DNA of 64,000 bases from Shewanella sp. Isolate13 (GCF_022398325.1 NZ_JAKEVD010000007.1:22049-86048), one strand, 5' to 3'; positions 1 to 8,848 are shown, counted from the first letter of the stretch. The notes: generated from the sequence alone by a model not told the origin. A program made the numbers and translations.

Positions 1-1
1 A

Positions 2-811
2 AACAGCATGGCAAAAGCTGGCTTTAATGAAGCGGCTCGCCTCGATAAGCGTATCGATGATATCTCTTTTGATGATTCGGCATTGCGCAAAGATGGCGTT
101 CAAGCGCTAAACAGCATGGCAAAAGCTGGCTTTAATGAAGCTGCTCGTCTCGATAAGCGTATCGATGATATCTCTTTTGATGATTCAGCATTACGTAGAG
201 ATGGCGTTCAAGCGCTAAACAGCATGGCAAAAGCTGGCTTTAATGAAGCGGCGCGCCTCGATAAGCGTATCGATGATATCTCTTTTGATGATTCAGCATT
301 GCGCAAAGATGGCGCTCAAGCGCTAAACAGCATGGCAAAAGCTGGCTTTAATGAAGCGGCTCGCCTCGATAAGCGTATCGATGATATCTCTTTTGATGAT
401 TCGGCATTGCGCAAAGATGGCGTTCAAGCGCTAAACAGCATGGCAAAAGCTGGCTTTAATGAAGCTGCTCGTCTCGATAAGCGTATCGATGATATCTCTT
501 TTGATGATTCAGCATTACGTAGAGATGGCGTTCAAGCGCTAAACAGCATGGCAAAAGCTGGCTTTAATGAAGCGGCTCGCCTCGATAAGCGTATCGATGA
601 TATCTCTTTTGATGATTCGGCATTGCGCAAAGATGGCGTTCAAGCGCTAAACAGCATGGCAAAAGCTGGCTTTAATGAAGCTGCTCGTCTCGATAAGCGT
701 ATCGATGATATCTCTTTTGATGATTCAGCATTACGTAGAGATGGCGTTCAAGCGCTAAACAGCATGGCAAAAGCTGGCTTTAATGAAGCTGCGCGTCTTG
801 AGAAGCGCATC
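2..811 (+). repeat. In-frame 108-bp tandem repeats in the adhesin stalk
   Basis: Units start at 8, 116, 224, 332, 440, 548, 656 and 764; the last diverges after its first ~50 bases, and the array continues off the left edge. By silent and coding differences the seven full units fall in the order A-B-C-A-B-A-B. Units 1, 4 and 6 look identical, as do 2, 5 and 7. This implies recent duplication of a 216-bp A-B dimer. A change in copy number would alter stalk length by 36 residues without changing frame. Confidence 0.95.
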
Positions 812-2254
812 GACAGAATCAATCGCGATGGTTATGACGATACTCAATTAAGACAAGAAGCATCAGAGTATGCTGCTCATGTTGATAAAGATGTAGATAG
901 TCTGTTTAAGGGGGTCAGTCAAAACTTCCATGCAATTACCGATCTTAAGCTAGAGCATGAGGTTTTAGTCGATAAAGGTGAAGTTGCTTATAACTCACTG
1001 CGTGCCGATGGTGCACGTGAAGTCGCTAAATTTGAATCGGTGGCTAATGGGTTACATAAGTCTGGTCAGATGGAAGTGGCGCGTTTAGATTCTGAAGTTG
1101 ATCGTCTTGATAAGCTTATTGATGAAACTGCAAGCAAAGGTTATGACGACAGTGCGTTGCGTGCAGAAGGGGCGCGAGAAATTGCCAAACTTGAATCTGT
1201 GGCTAATGGGATTCAGCGTACAGGCGAGATTGAACGTGCCAAGATGAACGATTCTCTTCGTGCCGATGGCGCGCGTGAAGTTGCTAAGCTTGAGTCGGTT
1301 GCTAATGGCCTAGATCGTAAAGGGGAGTTAGCGTACAACTCTTTAGCAAAGCGTATCGACGAAGTTGCTGAAAAGGGTTACGACGATAGCCAGATCCGTG
1401 AAGATGGCCAAGCGGCTTACGAAGATGCTTTAGCAAAAGGTGAGCACGCCTATAAAGACTTGGCGGAAAAAGGTCAGGAGTATGTGGATGGCAAGTTTAA
1501 TAAGCTGAACGGGGACTTTAAAGAAACCCAGCAGGCTATGGTCGTTGTTCAAAACCAAGCTCGCCAAAACCATGAGCATATCGGTGAGAATCGTCAACGC
1601 ATTGCAGATAACGAAGCCGCTATCGAAGAAGCTAAAAATAGCGGTGGTGCAGCGATTACCGATGCCGATCTGAAAGCGGCTCGTGCTGAAGCCAAGCAAA
1701 TTGCTAATAACGCAGCTAATAAGGCGATAGAAGATGCGGTGAGTAATGTTGAGATCGACGCTGACACTGCAAAAGCTGTTGAGGTAGAAGTCGCTAAGGT
1801 TGCCGAGAAGGCTATTGCGGATGTGGTATCAAAGGTGGATACCGATGCCGCATTGAAAGAATTCTTTGATACGCTTAATAAGCAGGACCGCGCTATTCGT
1901 GGTGATGGTGCAGCTCAAGTGGCGCGCTTAGATGGCCGTATCGATGCCAACACTAAGGCTATTGAGGAAAACACCAAGAAGATAGAAGCACTTGAAAATC
2001 GTATCGATGGTTTCCAAGATTACATGAATGAAAATGCCGCCATGACTAACGCATTATCTGGTCTGCCTCAGCCATATGGTGTCGGTAAAGTGCAAGTGGG
2101 TGTGGGTCTAGGTTTTGCCAGTGACAAGAAGGCGGTCGCCATTGGTATGGGCTACCGTGCAACTGACGCAGTCGTTATCCGCGCGGGTATCTCTAAGTCG
2201 GCATGTAGTCGCGGTGATGTTCAAGGTAATGTTGCTGTGGGTTATGAGTTCTAG
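2..2254 (+). CDS. Trimeric autotransporter adhesin (YadA-type), 5' end outside window
   Basis: The reading frame is open from the left edge, so the signal peptide and head lie upstream. About 750 residues remain. The first ~260 are seven near-identical 36-residue units beginning MAKAGFNEAARLDKRIDD, plus a diverged eighth. A long polar, heptad-like stalk rich in Asp, Glu, Lys and Ala follows. The last ~75 residues (from about YMNENAAMTNALSGLPQPYG, ending GNVAVGYEF) look like a YadA membrane anchor: amphipathic beta strands and a terminal aromatic residue. In this family three chains trimerise to form the outer-membrane barrel and expose the stalk for adhesion or autoagglutination. Family call is from the anchor and stalk architecture; the ligand is unknown. 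Confidence 0.85.
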   Translation, partial: NSMAKAGFNEAARLDKRIDDISFDDSALRKDGVQALNSMAKAGFNEAARLDKRIDDISFDDSALRRDGVQALNSMAKAGFNEAARLDKRIDDISFDDSALRKDGAQALNSMAKAGFNEAARLDKRIDDISFDDSALRKDGVQALNSMAKAGFNEAARLDKRIDDISFDDSALRRDGVQALNSMAKAGFNEAARLDKRIDDISFDDSALRKDGVQALNSMAKAGFNEAARLDKRIDDISFDDSALRRDGVQALNSMAKAGFNEAARLEKRIDRINRDGYDDTQLRQEASEYAAHVDKDVDSLFKGVSQNFHAITDLKLEHEVLVDKGEVAYNSLRADGAREVAKFESVANGLHKSGQMEVARLDSEVDRLDKLIDETASKGYDDSALRAEGAREIAKLESVANGIQRTGEIERAKMNDSLRADGAREVAKLESVANGLDRKGELAYNSLAKRIDEVAEKGYDDSQIREDGQAAYEDALAKGEHAYKDLAEKGQEYVDGKFNKLNGDFKETQQAMVVVQNQARQNHEHIGENRQRIADNEAAIEEAKNSGGAAITDADLKAARAEAKQIANNAANKAIEDAVSNVEIDADTAKAVEVEVAKVAEKAIADVVSKVDTDAALKEFFDTLNKQDRAIRGDGAAQVARLDGRIDANTKAIEENTKKIEALENRIDGFQDYMNENAAMTNALSGLPQPYGVGKVQVGVGLGFASDKKAVAIGMGYRATDAVVIRAGISKSACSRGDVQGNVAVGYEF

Positions 2255-2328
2255 AGTTGAAGAACCCTTGCCAAGGATGGCGAACCTAATGGATCTAGGT
2301 TTACATTAATTTGAGGAAAGATATACAC

Positions 2329-2357
2329 AAAAAAGCCGCTAACTTAGCGGCTTTTTT
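2329..2357. terminator. Bidirectional rho-independent terminator
   Basis: Stem AGCCGCT (2334-2340), loop AACTT, stem AGCGGCT (2346-2352), flanked by an A-run on the left and a T-run on the right. It closes the adhesin gene and could also serve trmL, which converges on it. Confidence 0.85.
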
Positions 2358-2472
2358 GTGTCGGGAACACTTATGGCAAAAGCCCATGGATGGATAGCTT
2401 TTGGCTTTGTGCCTGGAACACTTATGGCAAAAGCCCACGGATGGGTCGCTTTTGGCTTTGTGTCTGCAACAT
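2358..2472. repeat. 51-bp tandem repeat, two copies plus a partial third
   Basis: Copy one begins at 2358 and copy two at 2409. A third, degraded start is seen at 2460. Each full copy contains the inverted pair CAAAAGC...GCTTTTG, so each could fold. They lie between the adhesin terminator and the 3' end of trmL. No coding function is evident. Confidence 0.7.
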
Positions 2473-2494
2473 TTGTGCTCGAATATGAGCCTGG

Positions 2495-2956
2495 TTACAT
2501 ACCAGCGTAATCTAACTGACGCCAAGCTTCGTAGCTGATAATGGCAACGGCATTCGACAGGTTCAGACTGCGGCTGGTGGACATCATAGGAATACGAAGA
2601 CGCTGCTCAGTAGGAATAGAGTCGATGATATCAGCTGGTAGGCCGCGGCTTTCAGGGCCAAATAGCAACACATCGTCTTGCTTAAAGGTTAGCTCTGAGT
2701 GTGGGCGGCTCCCCTTCGTGGTACAGGCCATGATGCGTTTGCCAGCCATGGCTTCAAGGAAGGCCTCAAAGTTTTTATGGTGAGTCACATTGGCCAGATC
2801 GGCATAGTCTAATCCCGCGCGGCGTAGCTTTTTATCTTCCAAATCGAAGCCTAATGGCTCAATCAGATGCAGCTTGCAGCCGTTGTTAGCGATCAAGCGG
2901 ATGATATTACCGGTATTTGGGGCGATTTCGGGTTCGTAAAGCGCGATATGGAACAT
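2495..2956 (-). CDS. trmL: tRNA (cytidine/uridine-2'-O-)-methyltransferase TrmL
   Basis: 154-residue SPOUT-family methyltransferase that 2'-O-methylates the wobble base (position 34) of tRNA-Leu isoacceptors, using S-adenosylmethionine. The N terminus [20 protein letters not shown] and the C-terminal stretches [11 protein letters not shown] and [11 protein letters not shown] are the conserved SPOUT motifs that build the trefoil-knot SAM site. The start at 2956 matches the E. coli protein's length and N terminus. The frame could be extended 18 codons upstream, but those residues are unlike the family and AGG lies before the chosen ATG. Stand-alone gene, converging on the adhesin gene. Confidence 0.93.
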   Translation of the reverse strand: MFHIALYEPEIAPNTGNIIRLIANNGCKLHLIEPLGFDLEDKKLRRAGLDYADLANVTHHKNFEAFLEAMAGKRIMACTTKGSRPHSELTFKQDDVLLFGPESRGLPADIIDSIPTEQRLRIPMMSTSRSLNLSNAVAIISYEAWRQLDYAGM

Positions 2957-3150
2957 GCTGGCCTGCCTAAAAATTGGTGAGCCGAGATTATACGGCAAAA
3001 ATTCCAACACGGAAAATTCATGTTATTGATATCGTGTAGCAACAGTAAAGGCTACCAGCAGGCTACAGGCTGAAGAAGGAGCAGGGATATGCGATGGCGC
3101 TCGTGAATATCGGGCTTAGCAATATACCGCAAAGGGATTTGCGTCTATAT

Positions 3151-3206
3151 TCCCGTTTATGACTATTACTCCCGTTTATGACTATTACTCCCGTTTACGA
3201 ATAGAC
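3151..3206. repeat. 19-bp tandem repeat before a LysR gene
   Basis: TCCCGTTTATGACTATTAC is repeated from 3151 and 3170, with a diverged third copy from 3189. The array ends about 20 bp before the LysR start, so it occupies the expected promoter region and may be a set of direct-repeat binding sites. That role is inference. Confidence 0.75.
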
Positions 3207-3225
3207 GGCTCTCTTAGGCAGACTT

Positions 3226-4158
3226 ATGGATCTCGCTAAACTCTCTCGGATCAGCATGAAGCATCTGATCACCCTGCATGTGATGCTCGATACCTTGAGC
3301 GTGACAGTTAGTGCCGAACGTTTATGTTTAAGTCCCTCATCGGTGAGTAAAACCCTGAGTCAATTGAGGCTGAGTCTCGACGATGAGCTATTCTATCGTC
3401 ACGGTAACAAGCTGGTGGCCACGCCATTAGCCCGCAGACTAGGCCCCAGTGTGCATCAAATTATCAATGATATGAATCAGTTGGTAACCCAAGAGGCATT
3501 TAACCCCGCAGACTACAAAGGGCGCTTTTCATTGGCGATGCGTGAGAGCACCTTCGAGTTATTAGCGGGCAAGTTAATGGCTCACGTACTGACACAAGCG
3601 CCCAATATCCGTTTAGATATTTTTGCTAAAGACAGCGTTGGCTTCGATGGGTTAGTTAAAGGCAGCTTGGACTTTATCTTGCTGCCCCATGATAGAAGTC
3701 AGCCACCTATCTCCCGACAAGAGTTGGTGTGGGAGACCTTGATCAATGATGAGATGGTGTGCCTGATGAACCCAGAGCATCCGTTGGCGGCTCATGCGCA
3801 GATCTCTATCGATGATTACTTGAGTTATAGCCATATCAGCATTAGCGACTCAGACCTAAATACCCCATTTTTTGAGATGCAGTTAGCCCAGCAGGCACGT
3901 AATCGCGCGGTACCAATATCGGTAGCAGACTTTGGTAGTGCGGCGCTTTTGTGCCATCACAGTGAGCTGCTGTTTACCTGTTCGCGGCGTTGGGCGGAAA
4001 CTGCTTTTCAGGCAAAAGGGCTAGTGACTAAGGCGATGCCACTCGATTATGGCGAGGTGGCTTATAGCTTGGTGTGGCATAAGCAGAGTATGAATGATCC
4101 TGCTTTGAGGTGGTTGTATCAACAGTTGGTGGAGTTTACTCAAGCAGAGTTTAAATGA
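3226..4158 (+). CDS. LysR-family transcriptional regulator
   Basis: 310 residues, the normal LysR length. The N-terminal winged helix-turn-helix spans about residues 11-70, with ITLHVMLDTLSVTVSAERL followed by the recognition-helix segment LSPSSVSKTLSQLR. The rest is a substrate-binding-like effector domain starting near residue 95 (FSLAMREST). ATG at 3226 has TAGGC upstream. A second Met at residue 11 is a possible alternative start. The effector is unknown. No gene is divergently transcribed close by, so the target cannot be guessed from context; the 19-bp tandem repeats upstream may be its own control region. Confidence 0.85.
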   Translation: MDLAKLSRISMKHLITLHVMLDTLSVTVSAERLCLSPSSVSKTLSQLRLSLDDELFYRHGNKLVATPLARRLGPSVHQIINDMNQLVTQEAFNPADYKGRFSLAMRESTFELLAGKLMAHVLTQAPNIRLDIFAKDSVGFDGLVKGSLDFILLPHDRSQPPISRQELVWETLINDEMVCLMNPEHPLAAHAQISIDDYLSYSHISISDSDLNTPFFEMQLAQQARNRAVPISVADFGSAALLCHHSELLFTCSRRWAETAFQAKGLVTKAMPLDYGEVAYSLVWHKQSMNDPALRWLYQQLVEFTQAEFK

Positions 4159-4368
4159 GCTTAAGAGTCGGTTTAGTGTTTGATAAAACTGAGCCGTTAT
4201 TGGTTGTTTACGTTAAAGCAAACGACTGAAGCTGGAGTGTTCAATCTTGGCCGAGTCGATACAAAATTAGTGAATTATGTTGTATTTATTTGCTGGATTA
4301 TTCGCCAGTAGAATTATTGGTTTTAGAGTAAATGTTAAACAGTATTTAAATTTATAAAATAAAAAATG

Positions 4369-4398
4369 TTGACGTGCGTCACATTTTTTTGCTAATTT
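4369..4398 (+). promoter_or_regulatory. Candidate sigma-70 promoter of a putative sRNA
   Basis: TTGACG (4369-4374) and TAATTT (4393-4398) are 18 bp apart. The -35 region overlaps an imperfect CRP-like palindrome (GTTGA-N6-TCACA). The 210 bp between the LysR stop and this point are AT-rich and show nothing else. Confidence 0.4.
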
Positions 4399-4404
4399 GA
4401 ATTC

Positions 4405-4671
4405 AGCGGTTTAGGTCGGAGAGTTCATTGATATAGCGAAGACTCAATCGACTGGGAGTTCGACATTAGCTAGTTTTGCTGGCTGGGCCGGATTCGACAG
4501 AGCTGAGGCATTGCTATTAGAAGCTTCGACCGGACTACTTTTCAATCCGACTCTTGCGTACATTATCGGATACCCATTGAGTTACCATCGGGTAACTTTG
4601 ATAAGCCTAACAAGTCTGCATTCATGTTAGGCAGAAAAACAAAAAAGCATCCCACTGGGGTGCTTTTTTTT
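4405..4671 (+). ncRNA. Putative small RNA of ~265 nt, family unknown
   Basis: A promoter-like sequence is followed by about 265 bases with no conserved ORF and a clear terminator. The stretch holds several neat hairpins: GTTACC-ATCG-GGTAAC, an 8-bp stem GCCTAACA...TGTTAGGC, and CGGA...TCCG. TTCGAC appears three times. Five GGA triplets occur, which is too few to argue for a CsrB-type RNA. It lacks tmRNA's tag frame and acceptor end. The call rests only on promoter, structure and terminator. Confidence 0.35.
4645..4671 (+). terminator. Rho-independent terminator
   Basis: AAGCATCCC-act-GGGGTGCTT with one G-T pair, followed by eight Ts. It lies at the 3' end of the putative sRNA. Confidence 0.75.
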
Positions 4672-4692
4672 GCTTTGTGGTTTTGGCTGATG

Positions 4693-4800
4693 GTTAGACT
4701 TCGTCTAACAATTAAAGTCGTGGCTTTGCCACTTATCAGGCTTTGCCTGAACTTAAGCTATCAAACTTCGTTTGATAAAGGTCGTGGGATTCCATCCCAC
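4693..4800. repeat. Row of five perfect triloop hairpins
   Basis: Five consecutive compact stems, each with a 3-nt loop: GTTAGAC-ttc-GTCTAAC (4693-4709), GTGGC-ttt-GCCAC (4720-4732), CAGGC-ttt-GCCTG (4737-4749), TATCAAAC-ttc-GTTTGATA (4759-4777) and GTGGGAT-tcc-ATCCCAC (4784-4800). A sixth, larger and imperfect hairpin follows at about 4810-4837. The stems differ in sequence, so this is not a simple tandem repeat. No gene overlaps convincingly. Confidence 0.85.
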
Positions 4801-4837
4801 ACCCGGGCAAGAAGGGGTCAACAGCAATCCCCTCTTG

Positions 4838-5214
4838 GCCATTTCTTTCATAAAGAGTCCCTGCCGCCCCCGACGAAGTTACATGCATTAGATACGGGCC
4901 TCGTACTTATTCGAAATAACCTAAGGCTTCCGATGGGGCATCTGATGTTAATGGATTCACAAATGCCGTGATGGCATGGTCAATGATGTTCCCTACATCA
5001 TAATGACATTTCCAATATCCCTATAGGTCAGATGTCAAGGAACGGCCTGCCCCGCGAAAGCTATGCCCACATCCGTGTGGGCATCACGGACTTTGGTTTA
5101 TAGTCAGTCTTCAACGCACTTCGGCAACTCCGATGGGGAATTGGTGTTTCCTGTGAGTCTTATGTGAATCTAAGTCTTTTGCTCTTTGTTGAGAACGCAA
5201 TAGGTGAAATTTTT
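4838..5214. other. Non-coding stretch, no supported gene
   Basis: Short ORFs in all frames have no recognisable protein features. Scattered small inverted repeats resemble the flanking repeat material. I see no promoter or terminator I would defend. Confidence 0.5.
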
Positions 5215-6350
5215 CTGCTTTCCAACCCAGTGTAGATGCGGCCGTGACCGTCCATGACATGGATGTCATGGCCGAGCTTCCATGGATGGACTTGTAGCGT
5301 GTCACGGCAGCGTCTGCGCATGCGCTGGCTGCAGGCCATTGGAACCACTGATGCTGGAAGATACATCAAATACCGCCTAAGCATCGATAAATCAAAGGTT
5401 CATCGCTTTAGATTGAAGCTAGCGCTCGTTTCACGCAAATGAAAACCTTAACCTCTGCACATAAGGACGTTCGTTCACATCCATGTGATCACGACATTCG
5501 GACATCCTGTCCATCACCGGCTGCAAGCCATTGGAACCGCAGCTGTTGGAAGCTACATCAAATGCTGCCTAAGCATTGATAAACCAAAGGTTCATCGCTT
5601 TAGATTTTACCCACTCGAAATATACGCAGTGAGCTAAAGGTTTCGCTTTTCTAACCCAGTGTAGATACAGCTTAGGCCTTTGATGGCATGGTGAGAGATA
5701 ACGAAGTTATCAAGCTTTCGAACGAGAGGTAGGGATACCGAACTGGCTTTTAAACATGGATGTTGTTTGCCATCGCAGAGCTTACATGGACGTACTTGCA
5801 ACGATATCCATATCTAAGGGCCAGTTCAGCATCCATGCTTCTCGTTCGTAGCTCAAAGCTTCGCTTTACTCACCGTGCCTAAGAAGCATCTGCACATACG
5901 CCGGCCGCAAGCCATTGGAACCACCAATGCTGGAAGTTGGTTTGAAGATTCAAGTTATGAAGAATTTAAAGGTTCACCGCTTTAGATTTTACACGCTCAA
6001 ATATATACGCCGTAAGCTAAGAGTTTTGCTTTTCTAACCCCGTGTAGATGAGGCTTAGGCCTTTGATGGCATGGATGCCATCGTAGAGCTTACATGGACG
6101 TACTTGCAGCGTGCCTAAGAAGTATCTGCACATACGCCGGCTGCAAGCCATTGGAACCATAAATGTTGGAAGTTGGTTTGATGTTTCAAAAGAAACTGAG
6201 CTGCAAGGTTCTATCTTTGATTGCCCTCATGCGTTGACAGGAATCGCAGATCAAAACGCCGACAGCAAGCCATTGGAACCACTGAAGTCGAAAGCTGCTT
6301 TGATGTCTCAAATGAGTTTAGAGCCAAAGGTTCACCGCTTTAACGCAAAG
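5215..6350. repeat. Cluster of degenerate palindromic repeat units
   Basis: A composite unit recurs. It runs: a 'CTAACCCAGTGTAGAT' segment, a palindromic core containing CATGGATG and GAGCTT-CATGGA-ACTTG-AGCG, then 'GCAAGCCATTGGAACC' and an 'AAAGGTTCA-CGCTTTA' tail. Fuller units lie near 5218-5418, 5645-5992 and 6028-6200; partial copies lie near 5521-5610 and 6256-6350. Each core folds: GCCGTGAC/GTCACGGC (5241-5248, 5301-5308); a 28-nt arm pair with 23 matches (5720-5747, 5820-5847); GATGGCAT-GG-ATGCCATC (6065-6082). ORFs inside are short and repeat-derived. Confidence 0.8.
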
Positions 6351-6376
6351 CGCCAGTGTTAGGCTGGCAAGAAAGC

Positions 6377-7252
6377 CTACAAATACACACTTGGTAAAAC
6401 TAAGTTGCCAACCCCACGTTCAGTTAGCCGTGCAGCTAACTCAAGCATCTGCGCTTCACTGCAAGTGCCCCAAAGACGGGCTTCGCCAGTCACTCCATGG
6501 TGTTGAAAGGCGTTGAGCTTCACCCTAACGCTAGCAGGAAGCTGGTTTAAATAGCCGGCTACGGCATTAACCTCACTGTCAAAATCACTCACTTTCGGAA
6601 TATACAGTAGGCGTATTTCGTATAGCTTACCCTCTGCAGCGAGTAGCTTTAAACTACTAAATACTCGGTGGTTATCTCGATCAGTAATATAACGGTGGGT
6701 GTGTTCTTGCCATGATTTTAGGTCGATCATCGCACCGTCTAGGTAAGGTATCACTTGCTGCCAGCCACCTTCAGAAACATAACCGTTACTGTCGACCATG
6801 CAGCTTAGATGACTCAAATCTGGGCTAGATTTTATCGCTTGAAACAGCTCTATGATAAACGGCAGCTGCAGGGTGGCTTCACCGCCGCTGACGGTGATGC
6901 CGTTGATAAAGTGCACTTGCTTGCGGATAAGCTCCAGCATCTCAGGCACCCTGTATTGGCGGGTCTTAGGGCTAGACTGCTTAGGGCAGGTGGCTAAACA
7001 GGTATCGCACCGGGTGCATAGCTCGCTGTTCCAGACTACCTTAGATTTTTCTTGCTCAGTGGTTAAACTCAGGGCACCTACTGGGCAGGTGGCCACGCAG
7101 TCGCCGCAACTGTCACACATATCTATGGTGTACGGGTTGTGACAATTCTTGCAGTTAAAATTACACCCTTGCAGGAAGATGACCAGACGACTGCCTGGGC
7201 CATCGACACAAGAGAAGGGGATAATTTGGTTAACCGTGGCGACTCTGCCCAT
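6377..7252 (-). CDS. yjjW: YjjW-type glycyl-radical enzyme activating enzyme
   Basis: 291-residue radical-SAM activase. FLQGCNFNCKNCHNP (about residues 27-41) carries the CxxxCxxC cluster for the radical [4Fe-4S]. Two ferredoxin-like motifs follow: CDSCGDCVATCP (near 46-57) and CTRCDTCLATCP (near 78-89). TVSGGEATLQ is the SAM-binding GGE segment. Activases of this type use SAM to place a glycyl radical on their partner. The partner, yjjI, lies 33 bp upstream in the same direction, as in E. coli. Length fits E. coli YjjW. It is presumably active only without oxygen; the physiological substrate of the pair is not established. Confidence 0.92.
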   Translation of the reverse strand: MGRVATVNQIIPFSCVDGPGSRLVIFLQGCNFNCKNCHNPYTIDMCDSCGDCVATCPVGALSLTTEQEKSKVVWNSELCTRCDTCLATCPKQSSPKTRQYRVPEMLELIRKQVHFINGITVSGGEATLQLPFIIELFQAIKSSPDLSHLSCMVDSNGYVSEGGWQQVIPYLDGAMIDLKSWQEHTHRYITDRDNHRVFSSLKLLAAEGKLYEIRLLYIPKVSDFDSEVNAVAGYLNQLPASVRVKLNAFQHHGVTGEARLWGTCSEAQMLELAARLTERGVGNLVLPSVYL

Positions 7253-7285
7253 GATGTTTAGCCTTACCTACTTTAATTAAACTGC

Positions 7286-8842
7286 TCAGTCCGCGGCATA
7301 AGCGGGTGATTGTTCATGGGCGACGACCCGAGGTTGACGCTCTAAAATTTTAGTGTTTTGCGCTGCTTCTGCACCTAGCCATGTAGTATTGGTACGCGAT
7401 CCTTTAGCTTTAAAGCTGGCGATGTCCGACAGCTTGATCATATAGCCAGTCACGCGAACTAGGTCATTTGAGGCAACGTTGGCGGTAAACTCGCGGAAAC
7501 CTAAATTCAGTGCACCTTTACACAGTTGCATCATTGCCTGTGGGTTGGCTTTTACTGTCTCGTCTATGGTGAGAATGTCGCTAATGCCCGAGGTGTAATA
7601 CTGGTGATGCTCGGCCAATGCTTGAATATGGGCAATCGGATTTGGCTCGGTGCCGTAGGGAATACGCACGCCCGGAGTGACATCTTTATCTATACTAATA
7701 CCGCCTTGTGAGTGCAGTAGAGCTAGGCCGTTGTAGCCATATTTTACAGGCGTTGATTTTACGATGGCATCTAAGGCTTTGGAGATCTTATGTCCTAGCT
7801 CATTGGCCGCCGAATTATGGCCATAATGGCTGCTCGGTTTGTCGATGCTCTCTTCGTTGAATTCAGGTGATCCTTGCAAGATATTGACGGCCTCGGCCAT
7901 GCCATAGATGCCGAACATAGGCGCAAAGCGTGACTCTTCAATCAGCCCCTCGTTAACTAGGAAGCTGTTGAAGAAGTTAGACTCTTGATGCAAAAACTTG
8001 GCGCGAGCCTCGATTAGCTCGTAGGTCAGCTGACAATAGTGTGGCAGCACTCGGCTAAAGAAGTCACCTAAACTGCTGGCTTTCAATGCGACCTCTTTCA
8101 GGTTTAGCCTGACTAAGGTATTCGCACCGCCCGCGAGTGGCAACGAGTTATAGCAACTGACGATACCAAAGCCTTTTTCATCGAAGCTATTGGCATGCAA
8201 TGGGTAGTTGGCAATATGCGGCTTGCTGCACTCACAGATATTGCTGGCGGCAACTTGCAGTAGCTCGTCAGGGGTGATCTCTGGGTCGTACATAAAGGTC
8301 AGGTTAGGCGCTATCTGCTTAAGCTCCGCATCGACGCGTAAAATGGTGCGACAGACAATATTGTCTGTCGGGCCTATGTTCACATGCATAAAGGCATCTG
8401 GCAGGGTACGATCTAGCATGATCCAGAATAGCTTTAACTTACGGTAGATGGTCTCAGGTGCTAAGTCTTGGCAGAACGGCAGTAGAATATCGTCGAGTTG
8501 ACCGAGATAGACGGGAATATTGGTGACCGATGGCACATGATGATAAATAATCGTCAGTGCATTGAGCGCTTCATCGAGATCTTGCGCCGGACTGAGCTCT
8601 AAATACTCTGAACCATTCTTTAGGAACTTGGCGTAATCGGGCAGCACATATCTTGGCTTAAATGGTGCGTTTCCTTCAAACATATCACAGATAACGCCTT
8701 GTGCCTTGGCCTCTGCAACGGCTTCAGACACCTCTACATAGGGCAGGCTCGCTTCTGCCTCTAAGGCTAAGAAGTTCGATTTTTGCTTTGGTGAAAGATG
8801 AGGGTCACGAGTGATTTGAGCGAATCTGTTTTCAACGGTCAT
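7286..8842 (-). CDS. yjjI: YjjI-type glycyl-radical enzyme (DUF3029)
   Basis: 518 residues, matching E. coli YjjI. The C-terminal motif RVTGY (residues 463-467) is the glycyl-radical loop, with Gly466 the likely radical carrier. It is much shorter than pyruvate formate-lyase. The family is conserved but its reaction is not firmly known, so I give no substrate. First gene of a two-gene unit with its activase yjjW. An inverted repeat lies just upstream of the start. The ATG at 8842 has only a weak ribosome site, but the N terminus fits the family. Confidence 0.9.
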   Translation of the reverse strand: MTVENRFAQITRDPHLSPKQKSNFLALEAEASLPYVEVSEAVAEAKAQGVICDMFEGNAPFKPRYVLPDYAKFLKNGSEYLELSPAQDLDEALNALTIIYHHVPSVTNIPVYLGQLDDILLPFCQDLAPETIYRKLKLFWIMLDRTLPDAFMHVNIGPTDNIVCRTILRVDAELKQIAPNLTFMYDPEITPDELLQVAASNICECSKPHIANYPLHANSFDEKGFGIVSCYNSLPLAGGANTLVRLNLKEVALKASSLGDFFSRVLPHYCQLTYELIEARAKFLHQESNFFNSFLVNEGLIEESRFAPMFGIYGMAEAVNILQGSPEFNEESIDKPSSHYGHNSAANELGHKISKALDAIVKSTPVKYGYNGLALLHSQGGISIDKDVTPGVRIPYGTEPNPIAHIQALAEHHQYYTSGISDILTIDETVKANPQAMMQLCKGALNLGFREFTANVASNDLVRVTGYMIKLSDIASFKAKGSRTNTTWLGAEAAQNTKILERQPRVVAHEQSPAYAAD

Positions 8843-8848
8843 GGTGCA

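Noticed and set aside
2..811. CRISPR-like array
   Set aside because: Units are contiguous, 108 bp and in frame, with no unique spacers. They encode a protein repeat.
1430..1699. 89-codon minus-strand ORF inside the adhesin gene
   Set aside because: It is antisense to strongly patterned stalk codons, has no ribosome site and reads like a shadow frame.
4405..4671. tmRNA or CsrB-type RNA
   Set aside because: GGATTCGAC resembles part of tmRNA, but there is no tag ORF and no tRNA-like acceptor end. GGA triplets are too few and not in a regular loop pattern for CsrB.
4624..4971. 115-codon ORF starting in the putative sRNA terminator
   Set aside because: It would have to be translated through a terminator and five hairpins. 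Its composition follows the hairpins, not a protein family.
5254..6362. Several 60-85-codon ORFs in the palindromic repeat cluster
   Set aside because: They contain the same repeat text (such as LQAIGT) in different copies because the DNA is repeated. None has a ribosome site or family features.
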